Assembly: GCF_021555175.1 (NCBI RefSeq)
Contig: NZ_JAKGRW010000003.1
Location: forward strand, 1-64,000
DNA length: 64,000 nt
Direction of reading: 5' to 3'
DNA from: Nocardioides alcanivorans
GTDB lineage: Bacteria; Actinomycetota; Actinomycetes; Propionibacteriales; Nocardioidaceae
In this document: positions 34,841-42,877 of the stretch, piece by piece
Layout of the letters: the number at the start of each line of letters is the position of its first letter
How positions within the stretch are numbered: the first letter of the stretch is position 1
The notes under the pieces: model-generated
Seen by the model: the letters and a program-made list of their open reading frames with translations, nothing else
The model's database searches: none
Told to the model about the DNA's origin: nothing
Made by a program: the position numbers and the translations under genes

Positions 34841-36806
34841 TCCTCCGGCTCGCCCGGCGCCTCGACCGTGAACAGTGGTGCCCCCAACGCCACCTGGTCA
34901 CCGACCGTGGCGCCCACCCCCGTGACCACGCCGTCGAACGGCGCGGTGAGCGACAGCTCCATCTTCATCGCCTCGATCGCTCCCAGCGGCTGCCCCGCGA
35001 TGACCCGGTCACCGACCCGGACGTCGACGACCAGCACCGTGCCCGGCATGGGCGCGACGACCTCGCCGGCCGCCATCGCCTGGCCTCCGCCGGCAAGGAG
35101 ATCGGGCGCGCTCAGGTCGAACCGCTGCCCCCGGTGGACCGCCTCGGTCCGGTGCGGCCCGTGGGCAAGGAAGAGCACGTGCCTCGACCCGTCGAGGTCG
35201 ATCTCGACTCGTTGTGCCCCGCCGGGCCCACCCGGCGGGTCGTGGAGCTCTCGGCACGAGAGCGTCCGCAGCCGGTGCCCGTCGATCTCACTCATGCCGT
35301 CGACGTGATGCACCACCACCTCGTCGTCGAGGCGGAGGGTGACGGGGGCCGCACCAGCACTCGCCCGCCAACTGTCCGAGCCGAAGGGACCGCTCGCCGT
35401 ACGCCGGAGCGACTCGGCGACGGCGTGTGCTGCCAACATCCGCGCCGTGCCGGGATCGGGCGCCGGCAACTCGGCGGTGTCGAGCCAGGCCGTGTCGATG
35501 GTGGCGTCTCGGAACTCGTCGCTGGCCACGAGCTGCCGGAGGAATCCGGCGTTGGTGGTGAGACCGAGAACCGCGGTGTCGTCGAGCGCCTCGAGCAGCG
35601 CAGCACGGGCGTCCTCACGGTCCCGCCCCCACGCGATCACCTTGCCGAGCATCGGGTCGTAGGAGGTGCTGACGACCTGGCCGGACTCCAGGGCGTGGTC
35701 GACGCGGACGCCGCGACTCGCGTCGCGATGCTGTTGCCGCGGCCAGTGCACGACGCGGGCGGTGCCGGCCTGCGGCAGGAAGCCGCCGAAGGAGTCCTCG
35801 GCATAGACGCGGGCCTCGATGGCGTGGGCGTGCAGGGCCCTCAGGTCGCCCTCCTCGAGCCCGAGGGGCTCCCCGCCGCCACCTCCAGCTGCAGCTCCAC
35901 CAGGTCGACCCAGCCCCAGGCCAACTCGGTCACCGGGTGCTCGACCTGCAGTCGGGTGTTCATCTCCAGGAAGTAGAACTCCCCGGTCGCGTTGTCGAGC
36001 AGGAACTCGACGGTTCCGGCGCCGGAGTAGCCGACCTGTTTCGCCAGTGCGACCGCCGAGGCACCGAGCCGCTCACGCTGGGCCAGGTCGATCGTGGGTC
36101 CGGGCGCCTCCTCCAGCACCTTCTGGTGGCGTCGTTGGGTGGAGCAGTCACGCTCTCCGAGATGGACGACCGCGCCGTGATCGTCACCCATCACCTGCAC
36201 CTCGACATGGCGTCCGGACTCGACGTACTTCTCCACCAGCATGGTGTCGTCGCCGAAGGAAGCGGTCGCCTCCCGACGAGCGGCGGCCACCGCGCCCGCG
36301 AACTCGTCCGCGCTGCGCACCACCCGCATCCCCTTGCCACCGCCCCCGGCCGCCGCCTTGACCAGCACCGGGTAGGCGAAGGTCGACGGGTCGGCGGTGA
36401 CGTCGTACGCCGGGATCACCGGTACGCCGGCAGCGATCGCGATCTCGCGGGCAGCGTCCTTGCGCCCCATCTGCTCCATGACCGCAGCGCTGGGGCCGAC
36501 GAGGCGGACGCCCGCCGCCTCCAGGGCCCGCGCGAACTCCGGTCGTTCGGAGAGGAAGCCGTAGCCGGGATGGACCGCGTCGACGCCGCTGGCGACGGCT
36601 GCCGCCACGACCTCGTCGATGGCCAGGTAGGAACCGACCCGGACGGACGAGTCCGCCGCCCGCACGTGCGGGGCATCGGCGTCGAGGTCGGTGTGGATCG
36701 CGACCGTGCGCATGCCCAACCGCTCGGCGGTGCGGAACACCCGGAGAGCGATCTCGCCGCGGTTGGCGACCAGTAGGGAGGTGATGGCCTTCGACACGTC
36801 ACTCAC
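34837..36806 (-). CDS. Acyl-CoA carboxylase alpha subunit (biotin carboxylase + BCCP), frameshifted
   Basis: About 656 residues after restoring one base. Residues 1-450 form the ATP-grasp biotin carboxylase: [35 protein letters not shown], and [17 protein letters not shown]. Frame is lost at the C run 35871-35874. The C-terminal domain has the biotin attachment motif [17 protein letters not shown]. It charges biotin with bicarbonate and ATP for the neighbouring carboxyltransferase. With HMG-CoA lyase downstream, methylcrotonyl-CoA is the likeliest substrate. The GTG start at 36806 overlaps the carboxyltransferase stop by 8 bases. Confidence 0.9.
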
Positions 36807-38423
36807 ATCCTGAAGACGCCGTAGGAGGGGTGGGCACCGGCGCGTGGGCAGCGGCGACCAGCCCCATGCCGAGCACCCGGCGGGTGTCGACGGGGTCGAT
36901 CACGCCGTCGTCCCAGAGTCGGGCGGTGGAGTAGTAGGGCGACCCCTGTGCCTCGTACTGCTCGCGGATCGGTGCCTTGAAGGCCTCTTCGTCCTCGACC
37001 GACCACGCTTCGCCCTGGCTCTCGCCCCGGGCACTGCTCGCCGCCTCCAGGGCGTCGCGCCTGATGGTCGCGAGCACGGAGGCCGCCTGTTCGCCGCCCA
37101 TCACCGAGATGCGGGCGTTGGGCCACATCCACAGGAAGCGCGGATCGTAGGCCCGACCGCACATGCCGTAGTTGCCGGCGCCGAAGGAGCCGCCGATGAC
37201 GACCGTGAACTTCGGCACCACCGAGCAGGCGACGGCGGTCACCAGCTTCGCGCCGTCGCGGGCGATGCCGTTGTTCTCGTACTCCCGACCCACCATGAAG
37301 CCGGAGATGTTCTGCAGGAAGACCAGCGGGATGCCGCGCTGGTTGCACAGCTCGATGAAGTGCGCCCCTTGCGGGCCGACTCGGAGAAGAGGATCCCGTT
37401 GTTCGCGACGATGCCCACCTGATGCCCCCAGATGTGGGCGAACCCGCAGACCAGGGTCTCGGCGTACAACTGCTTGAACTCGCTGAACCGGCTGCCGTCG
37501 ACGATGCGCCGGATCACCTCACGCACGTCGTACGGCGTGCGGGTGTCGGTGGGCACGACGTCGTACAGCCCCTGCGGATCCTCGGCGGGTTCCTCCACCG
37601 CCCCTCGCTGGTCGAGGACCGTCCCTCGCTGGTCGAGCCTGTCGAGACCACGCGGCAGCGTCTCCACGATCCCCCTCAGGATGCCGAGCGCGTGGTCGTC
37701 GTCCAGCGCCAGGTGGTCGACGACACCGGACGTGCGGGCGTGTACGTCGCCGCCACCGAGCTCCTCGGCCGTCACCACCTCGCCCGTGGCCGCCTTCACG
37801 AGCGGCGGACCACCGAGGAAGATCGTGCCCTGGTCCTTGACGATCACGGTCTCGTCGGACATCGCCGGCACGTAGGCGCCGCCGGCGGTGCAGGAGCCCA
37901 TGACCGCGGCGAGCTGCGGGATCCGCTCTGCACTCATGGTGGCCTGGTTGAAGAAGATCCGGCCGAAGTGGTCGCGGTCGGGGAAGACGTCGTCCTGCAT
38001 CGGCAGGAAGGCGCCTCCGGAGTCGACCAGCGAGATCACCGGGAGTCGATTGGCCCGGGCGATCTCCTGTGCCCGCAGGTGCTTCTTGACGGTCACCGGG
38101 TAGTAGGTGCCGCCCTTGACGGTGGCGTCGTTGGCGATCACCACGCAGAGCCGGCCCGCCACCATGCCCATGCCGGTGACGATGCCCGCGCTGGGCACCG
38201 GGTCACCCGCGCCGCTGGTGTCGGGAGCGCCATACATCCCGGTCGCTGCGAGCGCACTGAACTCGAGGAACGGGCTGCCCGGGTCGAGGAGTCGGTCGAC
38301 TCGCTCGCGCACGAGCAACTTGCCGCGGTCGGTGTGCTTGCGCCGGGCAGTTTCCGAACCGCCCTGGTGGGCCCGGGACAGCCGTTCACGGAGGTCGGCG
38401 ACGAGGTCGCTCATCTCGCTCAT
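36799..38423 (-). CDS. Acyl-CoA carboxylase beta subunit (carboxyltransferase), frameshifted
   Basis: About 541 residues after restoring one base. It moves CO2 from biotin to an acyl-CoA, probably 3-methylcrotonyl-Co[61 protein letters not shown] and [17 protein letters not shown] (oxyanion Gly) are in the first half. [22 protein letters not shown] [21 protein letters not shown] and [15 protein letters not shown] follow the frame break in the run at 37365-37368. Residues about 259-280 carry an insert [16 protein letters not shown] encoded by the 19-base repeat. The ATG at 38423 lies 3 bases from the dyad 38426-38441. Confidence 0.9.
37602..37649. repeat. Copy of the 19-base repeat inside the carboxyltransferase gene
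   Basis: A full GGTCGAGCCTGTCGAGACC copy lies at 37631-37649, preceded by a partial copy at 37610-37620. CCCTCGCTGGTCGAG occurs twice (37602 and 37623), 21 bases apart, exactly seven codons. On the coding strand the stretch gives [16 protein letters not shown] in frame, in a linker between two conserved blocks. Confidence 0.9.
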
Positions 38424-38425
38424 GA

Positions 38426-38441
38426 GTTAATGATCGCTAAC
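38426..38441. promoter_or_regulatory. TetR operator between the carboxylase operon and its regulator
   Basis: GTTAATGATCGCTAAC is a 16-base dyad (GTTA..GATC..TAAC) with one mismatched pair on each side. It ends 3 bases before the carboxyltransferase ATG and 52 bases before the divergent TetR start, and it covers the probable -10 region (CATTAA) of a leaderless leftward promoter. Confidence 0.6.
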
Positions 38442-38492
38442 CAAGTGGGAAGGCGCAACCCCCACTCCACCCGCACCGTTAGGCTTCGCTGC

Positions 38493-39113
38493 GTGACTCG
38501 ACGTGAACAGATCCTCGCCACCGCGGCGGAACTGTTCGCTGCGCGCGGCTTCCACGGCGTGTCCGTGAGCGAGATCGGCGCCGCGTGCGGCATCAGCGGA
38601 CCGGCGCTCTACAAGCACTTCCCGGCCAAGGACGCGGTGCTTGCCGCCATGCTCGTGGGAATCAGCGAGGAGCTCCTGACCGAGGGCCGCCGCCGGGCCG
38701 AGGCCAACCCCGAGCCCGACGACGCCCTCCTGGCACTGATCGCCTGGCACGTCGACTTCGCCATCAACCACCGGGCGCTGATCGTCGTGCAGGACCGCGA
38801 CTGGGAGTCGCTCCCGGCCGAGGCCCGAGAGACGGTGCGTGCCCTGCAGCGTGAATACGTCGACCTGTGGGCCGGCCAGCTCCTCGCCCTCGACCCCGAC
38901 CTCACCCTGCAGCGGGCCCGCGCCATCACCCATGCCAACTTCGGCCTGCTCAACTCCACGCCTCACTCGAGCGTCGTCCCTGCCGAGGAGATGCGCACCA
39001 TCCTCGAGGAGATGTCATTGCGCTCCCTGGGCCGCACCACGGCGACCACCCACACCAACGCCGCCGCCAGGTACGCCGCCCCGAAGGCGATCCGCCCAGC
39101 CGGCGGCAGGTAG
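38493..39113 (+). CDS. TetR-family regulator, divergent from the carboxylase operon
   Basis: About 206 residues. The N-terminal helix-turn-helix is typical: RREQILATAAELFAARGFHGVSVSEIG, then ISGPALYKHFPAKDAVLAAML. The C-terminal ligand domain includes HVDFAINHRALIVVQDRDWESLP. GTG at 38493 is chosen as the start. It is divergent from the leucine-degradation operon and likely represses it. The last 25 residues look unlike the family and overlap the convergent membrane-protein gene, so an indel near the 3' end is possible. Confidence 0.87.
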   Translation: MTRREQILATAAELFAARGFHGVSVSEIGAACGISGPALYKHFPAKDAVLAAMLVGISEELLTEGRRRAEANPEPDDALLALIAWHVDFAINHRALIVVQDRDWESLPAEARETVRALQREYVDLWAGQLLALDPDLTLQRARAITHANFGLLNSTPHSSVVPAEEMRTILEEMSLRSLGRTTATTHTNAAARYAAPKAIRPAGGR

Positions 39114-39735
39114 AACTGCGGCAGGAGGAGGACCACTCCTCCAGCGAGGGCCCACGCAGCTCGAGCGGTCCCCCGCCGCCGCCTGAACCGAGGACCCAAC
39201 GACGCCAGGCGAGCGCCGCCGCCACGGCCCCCACGGCCAACAGGAGCAGCCCCAGCCCGAAGAGCGTCATCGCAGCAGGGTGGTTGCGCACCTCGTCGGC
39301 CAGCTCCAGGGTCGCGAGGTCGCCGTCGACAGCCGCTGCGCCGATGGCGTGCAACCCGAAGGTCTCGGCCCCATAGTAAGGCAGCACCAGCACCAGTCCG
39401 GCGAGCGACGCCCACCGCGCCACAGCCCCGGAGACCCCGCCGGCCAGGTCGTCGACCCGGAGCGCCAAGCGCGCGAGCTGGGCGAGTGCGAACATGCCAC
39501 ACAGGTGCGCGACGACCCACCACGGCGACGCGAACGCCTCGGCGGCATCACGGTCGAGAGTCGCGCCGTGGTCGCCATGGGGACGCAGGGCCAGGTAGGC
39601 CGCCATCAGCACGCCCGTGGCGACGAGCGGCATGAGCAGCGCGGCGGCGGTTCCGCGGCGCCCCACACCACCAACGCGTCTCGCCCCAGCGAAGGCGTCG
39701 GAAGTCGGTTCGACAGGTGCATGGAAGGTGGTCAT
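38963..39735 (-). CDS. Polytopic membrane protein, frameshifted
   Basis: About 257 residues after restoring one base. Hydrophobic segments near the start (AALLMPLVATGVLMAAYLAL), in the middle (VVAHLCGMFALAQLARLAL and SLAGLVLVLPYYGAETFGLHAIG) and at AAMTLFGLGLLLLAVGAVAAALAW. Frame is lost near 39194-39196, and two more helices follow (WALAGGVVLLLPQFYL, AYLAAALVWVVAVV). The family is unknown. It is divergent from a TetR gene with GAGAGC operators in front of its start, so the TetR protein probably represses it. Its 3' end overlaps the other TetR gene by 151 bases. Confidence 0.72.
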
Positions 39736-39754
39736 CGCTTCTCCTCGGAAATTA

Positions 39755-39824
39755 GAGAGCACCGCTCTCGTTTTGAGAGTTGCACACTTCGCCACCACAA
39801 ATCAAGAGCAGTGCTCTCATTTGT
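39755..39824. promoter_or_regulatory. TetR operators between the membrane protein and its regulator
   Basis: Two related dyads are seen: GAGAGC-ACC-GCTCTC (39755-39769) and AGAGCA-G-TGCTCT (39805-39817). The second lies inside a longer inverted repeat with outer arms ACAAAT/ATTTGT (39797-39824). Both lie between the divergent genes, as expected for autorepression by a TetR protein. Confidence 0.72.
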
Positions 39825-39857
39825 GGCAGACTGAGACCGCCGATCCGAAGGAGTCAG

Positions 39858-40505
39858 ATGTCCCGCGCCGACAACAGGGCCCAGAACGTGGCGGCGATCC
39901 TCGCCGCCGCACGCACCGAGATCGTTGCCCACGGCGGTGGCGGGCTCTCGATGCGTGCCGTCGCGCGCGAGGTCGGACTGGTCTCCTCGGCCGTCTATCG
40001 CTACTTCCCCACCCGCGAGGCACTCCTGACCGCGATGATCATCGAGAGCTACGGTCACCTGGCCGACGCCCTGGAAGCGGGCCGCAGCGGTCGGCGTACC
40101 CCGGCCACGCAGTGGCTCGCCCTCGCCCGGTCACTGCGCACGTGGGCAGTCGATCATCCCCACGAGTTCCAGCTGATCTACGGCACCCCGATCCCCGGCT
40201 ACGTCGCACCACCCGAGACCATCCCCGCCGCCGAGGCGGTGGTGCGCCCGTTCCTCGAGGCCGGCGCCGCCAACGACGTCGAGGCCTTCTCAGGCCGGAA
40301 GCTGGCCGCCCAGCTGGGCATCGTGCAGGAGATCACCCCGGACGCCACCACCTCGGGCATTGGTGCCGTGCTGGCCGAGATCGCTGGGCTCGTCGGACTG
40401 CTCACCCTTGAGCTCGCCGGCCACTTCGTGGGCACGGCCGACCCGGCGGACCACCTCTTCGAGGCCACCCTCCAACGCCAGCTCCACACCCTCGGCATCA
40501 GCTGA
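39858..40505 (+). CDS. TetR-family regulator
   Basis: A 215-residue protein with the TetR helix-turn-helix NVAAILAAARTEIVAHGGGGLSMRAVAREVGLVSSAVYRYFPTREALLTAMI, and a WHG-type C-terminal domain (RSLRTWAVDHPHEFQLIYGTPIPGY). ATG at 39858 follows AAGGAG. It is divergent from the membrane protein at 38963-39735 with the GAGAGC-type operators between. The ligand is unknown. Confidence 0.88.
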   Translation: MSRADNRAQNVAAILAAARTEIVAHGGGGLSMRAVAREVGLVSSAVYRYFPTREALLTAMIIESYGHLADALEAGRSGRRTPATQWLALARSLRTWAVDHPHEFQLIYGTPIPGYVAPPETIPAAEAVVRPFLEAGAANDVEAFSGRKLAAQLGIVQEITPDATTSGIGAVLAEIAGLVGLLTLELAGHFVGTADPADHLFEATLQRQLHTLGIS

Positions 40506-40510
40506 GGGCA

Positions 40511-41389
40511 TCACGCAGACGTCGCCGCGGCCCTCCGCGTGATCGCGAACCCGAAGGCAGTCGCCAGCACATACATCAGCACCGAGTAGACGGCTGCCGG
40601 GATGGCGACCTCGGTGCTGTCGAGCACGCTCAGCGCAATCGTCAGCGCGATCGTCGTGTTGTGGATGCCGATCTCCATCGAGCAAGCCACTGCCTGGGCC
40701 TCGCCGAGACGCAGGAGACGAGCCCCGACGTAGCCGACCGACAGACTGATCAGGCAGAACAGCCCGGTGACGACTCCGACGTCCTGGAGGTAGCCGCCAA
40801 TGTTCTCCCGCTCCCCCAGCAGCGCCCCGACCGCGACGATCACCAGCACCAGGATCGAGAAGATCCGCACCGGTCGATCCGCGGCGCGTGCGAAGTCGAG
40901 CCAGCGACTGCGCACCAACATGCCCAGCACCACCGGCACGAGCACGATCGCGATCACCTGCAGGACCTTGCCGAACTGCAACCCGAGCTCGCCGTCGGCG
41001 TCGAAGTGGCCGATCGCGAAGTTGGTGATGAGCGGGATCGTGAAGGCCGCCAGCACCGAGTTGATCGCGGTGAGACTCACGTTGAGGGCGACGTCGCCGT
41101 GGAAGAGGTGACTGAACAGGTTGGCCGTCGTGCCTCCCGGTGACGCGGCCAGCAGCATCACGCCGACTGCCAGGAGCGGGTCGAGGTCGAAGGCCTTGAC
41201 CAGCCCGAACGCCACTGCGGGCAGCAGCAGTACCTGGATCACCAGGGCGACCACGACCGCCTTGGGCGAGCGGGCCACCCGGGCGAAGTCGGCGACGGTG
41301 AGGGAGAGCCCCAGACCGAACATGATGATGGCGAGGGCGATCGGCAGCCCTACGGTGATCAGTGCTGAGTCGTTCATCGGCTCACCCAT
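40511..41389 (-). CDS. Bile acid:sodium symporter (BASS) family transporter
   Basis: A protein of 288-292 residues with about nine or ten helices. IALAIIMFGLGLSLTVADF, LLLAASPGGTTANLFSHLFHGDVALNVSLTAINS (the conserved GGTTAN-type substrate/sodium site) and MEIGIHNTTIALTIALS are the BASS signatures. It should carry an organic acid; substrate unknown. The start is ATG at 41389 or 41377. It converges on the TetR gene with 5 bases between stops. Confidence 0.9.
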   Translation of the reverse strand: MGEPMNDSALITVGLPIALAIIMFGLGLSLTVADFARVARSPKAVVVALVIQVLLLPAVAFGLVKAFDLDPLLAVGVMLLAASPGGTTANLFSHLFHGDVALNVSLTAINSVLAAFTIPLITNFAIGHFDADGELGLQFGKVLQVIAIVLVPVVLGMLVRSRWLDFARAADRPVRIFSILVLVIVAVGALLGERENIGGYLQDVGVVTGLFCLISLSVGYVGARLLRLGEAQAVACSMEIGIHNTTIALTIALSVLDSTEVAIPAAVYSVLMYVLATAFGFAITRRAAATSA

Positions 41390-41434
41390 GGTCCGGGCAT
41401 CCCCTACTGGGACACGTGTCCGGACCCTACCCGT

Positions 41435-42172
41435 TCAGCGCGGCCGCAGCACGTAGGCCGTGTAGGAGTAGTCGGCGCCGAACCGCTCGCGTACGCCGAT
41501 CTCGGCACCCACCTGCGCCAGCACTCCCTCCGCCACACCAGCAGCGCGCAACTCGTCGATACGGGCGGCGAGTGGGCCGTAATAGGCCGCCCAGTCGCTG
41601 TCGGGGAGCACGTAGGTGGCCTGCACGGTCCACCCCGCCTGCTGGGCGGCGGCGACGTTGTCGGCCGTGGTGCGCATCGTCGGGTAGCCCTCGTCCCAGA
41701 AGTCACGCGCCCCCGGTTCCGGCTCGGGGGTGAGCCACTCGGCCTCGGTGAGCACCAGGACGCCGCCGGGCGCCAGCAACGGACGCCATGTGGCCAACGC
41801 AGCGTCGAAGCCGATGACGTACGCCGATCCCTCCGCCCAGAGCAGGTCGACCGTCCCCGGCTCCACCGGCAGGGCATCCATCGACGCCTCGAGCACGCTC
41901 ACCCGATCGGACACTCCGGCCGCCACGGCGTTCTCGACCAGCACGTCGAGGAAGGGGCGGTGCAGGTCCACCGCCGTGACGACGCCACCGGAGAGTCGCG
42001 CCAGCGGGATGCTGGCAGGCCCGGTGCCGCAGCCGACGTCGAGGACGCGCGGTCGCTCGGCGAGCGGAGCGGCAAGTCGCAACAGCAGCTCCAGTGTCTC
42101 CTCCGAGCCAGGCGCCTCCCGGGGAAGACCGTCGTGCGCCTGCCAGAAGAGATCAACAAGTTCCTTGTCCAT
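41435..42172 (-). CDS. SAM-dependent class I methyltransferase
   Basis: A 245-residue protein. The SAM-binding motif VLDVGCGTGPASIPLARLSGG is near residue 43, followed by VTAVDLHRPFLDVL (acidic end of strand 2) and SMDALPVEPGTVDLLWAEGSAYV. The C-terminal part is short and helical. The acceptor is unknown. It stands 54 bases after the SWIM-protein gene in the same direction. Confidence 0.88.
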   Translation of the reverse strand: MDKELVDLFWQAHDGLPREAPGSEETLELLLRLAAPLAERPRVLDVGCGTGPASIPLARLSGGVVTAVDLHRPFLDVLVENAVAAGVSDRVSVLEASMDALPVEPGTVDLLWAEGSAYVIGFDAALATWRPLLAPGGVLVLTEAEWLTPEPEPGARDFWDEGYPTMRTTADNVAAAQQAGWTVQATYVLPDSDWAAYYGPLAARIDELRAAGVAEGVLAQVGAEIGVRERFGADYSYTAYVLRPR

Positions 42173-42226
42173 ACCGCGATCGTGGCAGTTCCGCGCCCCG
42201 TCGGCACCAGGTTTTCGCCCTGCAGC

Positions 42227-42877
42227 TCACTCCGCCCGGGCGAGCTCCTCTCGCACCCGGCGGACGGCCTCCTCAGCGGTGTCGAGGTCGGCCTCCAGTT
42301 CGGGATCGACCTCCGCGGCAGCAGCAACGTCCTTGTGCAGGCGCGCCAACAGCTCTTCGCGCGAGAGACCGCGCAGGGTGAGGAGCACGAACGGATCAGC
42401 GTCGACGAGCCACGCGATCTGGCTGAGCACCGCCACCGCGTGCGGACACGGCGCGACCCAGTGGTCGCAGTTGCACTGGGCGTCGAGTTCACTGCCGTAG
42501 GGAAGCAGCTCGACGCCGGCCTCCTCCGCGTGCTCGACCAGTGTGTGCGGCAGTTCACCGGCCACGAGGGCGGCGATGCGACCGGATTCGGCAGCCACCA
42601 CCTCCACGAGCGCGGAGATGCCAGCCGCGTCGAGCGTGGGGACCCGCACGCTGGTGGTCCAGGCGTCATCACCCTCGACGACGGCGGCGAACGCAGTCCC
42701 CGAGTCGACGGCGATCCCGCCGACCGCACCGTCACGAGCCAACCGGCGTCCGTGCTTGAGGTCGCGGTCGGCGTAGGCCGCCTCCTCGACGGCGCGCACC
42801 CAGGCTCGCCCCCACCAGCTCGAGGCCTTCGCCCCGCCGCGACGCGGCGCGAAGCGAGGATGGGTGACGGCACTCAA
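42227..42877 (-). CDS. SWIM zinc finger protein
   Basis: A 216-residue protein. RRGGAKASSWWGRAWVRAVEEAAY at the start and the SWIM motif QCNCDHWVAPCPHAVAVLSQIAWLVDADPF, with its CxCx(n)CxH pattern, are intact. The last 40 residues are a charged helix. It overlaps the stop of the SNF2 gene by four bases (ATGA), the standard SWIM/SNF2 pair of actinobacteria. It may help the ATPase engage nucleic acid or protein. Confidence 0.88.
   Translation of the reverse strand: MSAVTHPRFAPRRGGAKASSWWGRAWVRAVEEAAYADRDLKHGRRLARDGAVGGIAVDSGTAFAAVVEGDDAWTTSVRVPTLDAAGISALVEVVAAESGRIAALVAGELPHTLVEHAEEAGVELLPYGSELDAQCNCDHWVAPCPHAVAVLSQIAWLVDADPFVLLTLRGLSREELLARLHKDVAAAAEVDPELEADLDTAEEAVRRVREELARAE

Noticed and set aside
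37422..39113. Long plus-strand frame leading into the TetR gene
   Set aside because: Its first two thirds are antisense to the carboxyltransferase; the regulator starts at 38493.
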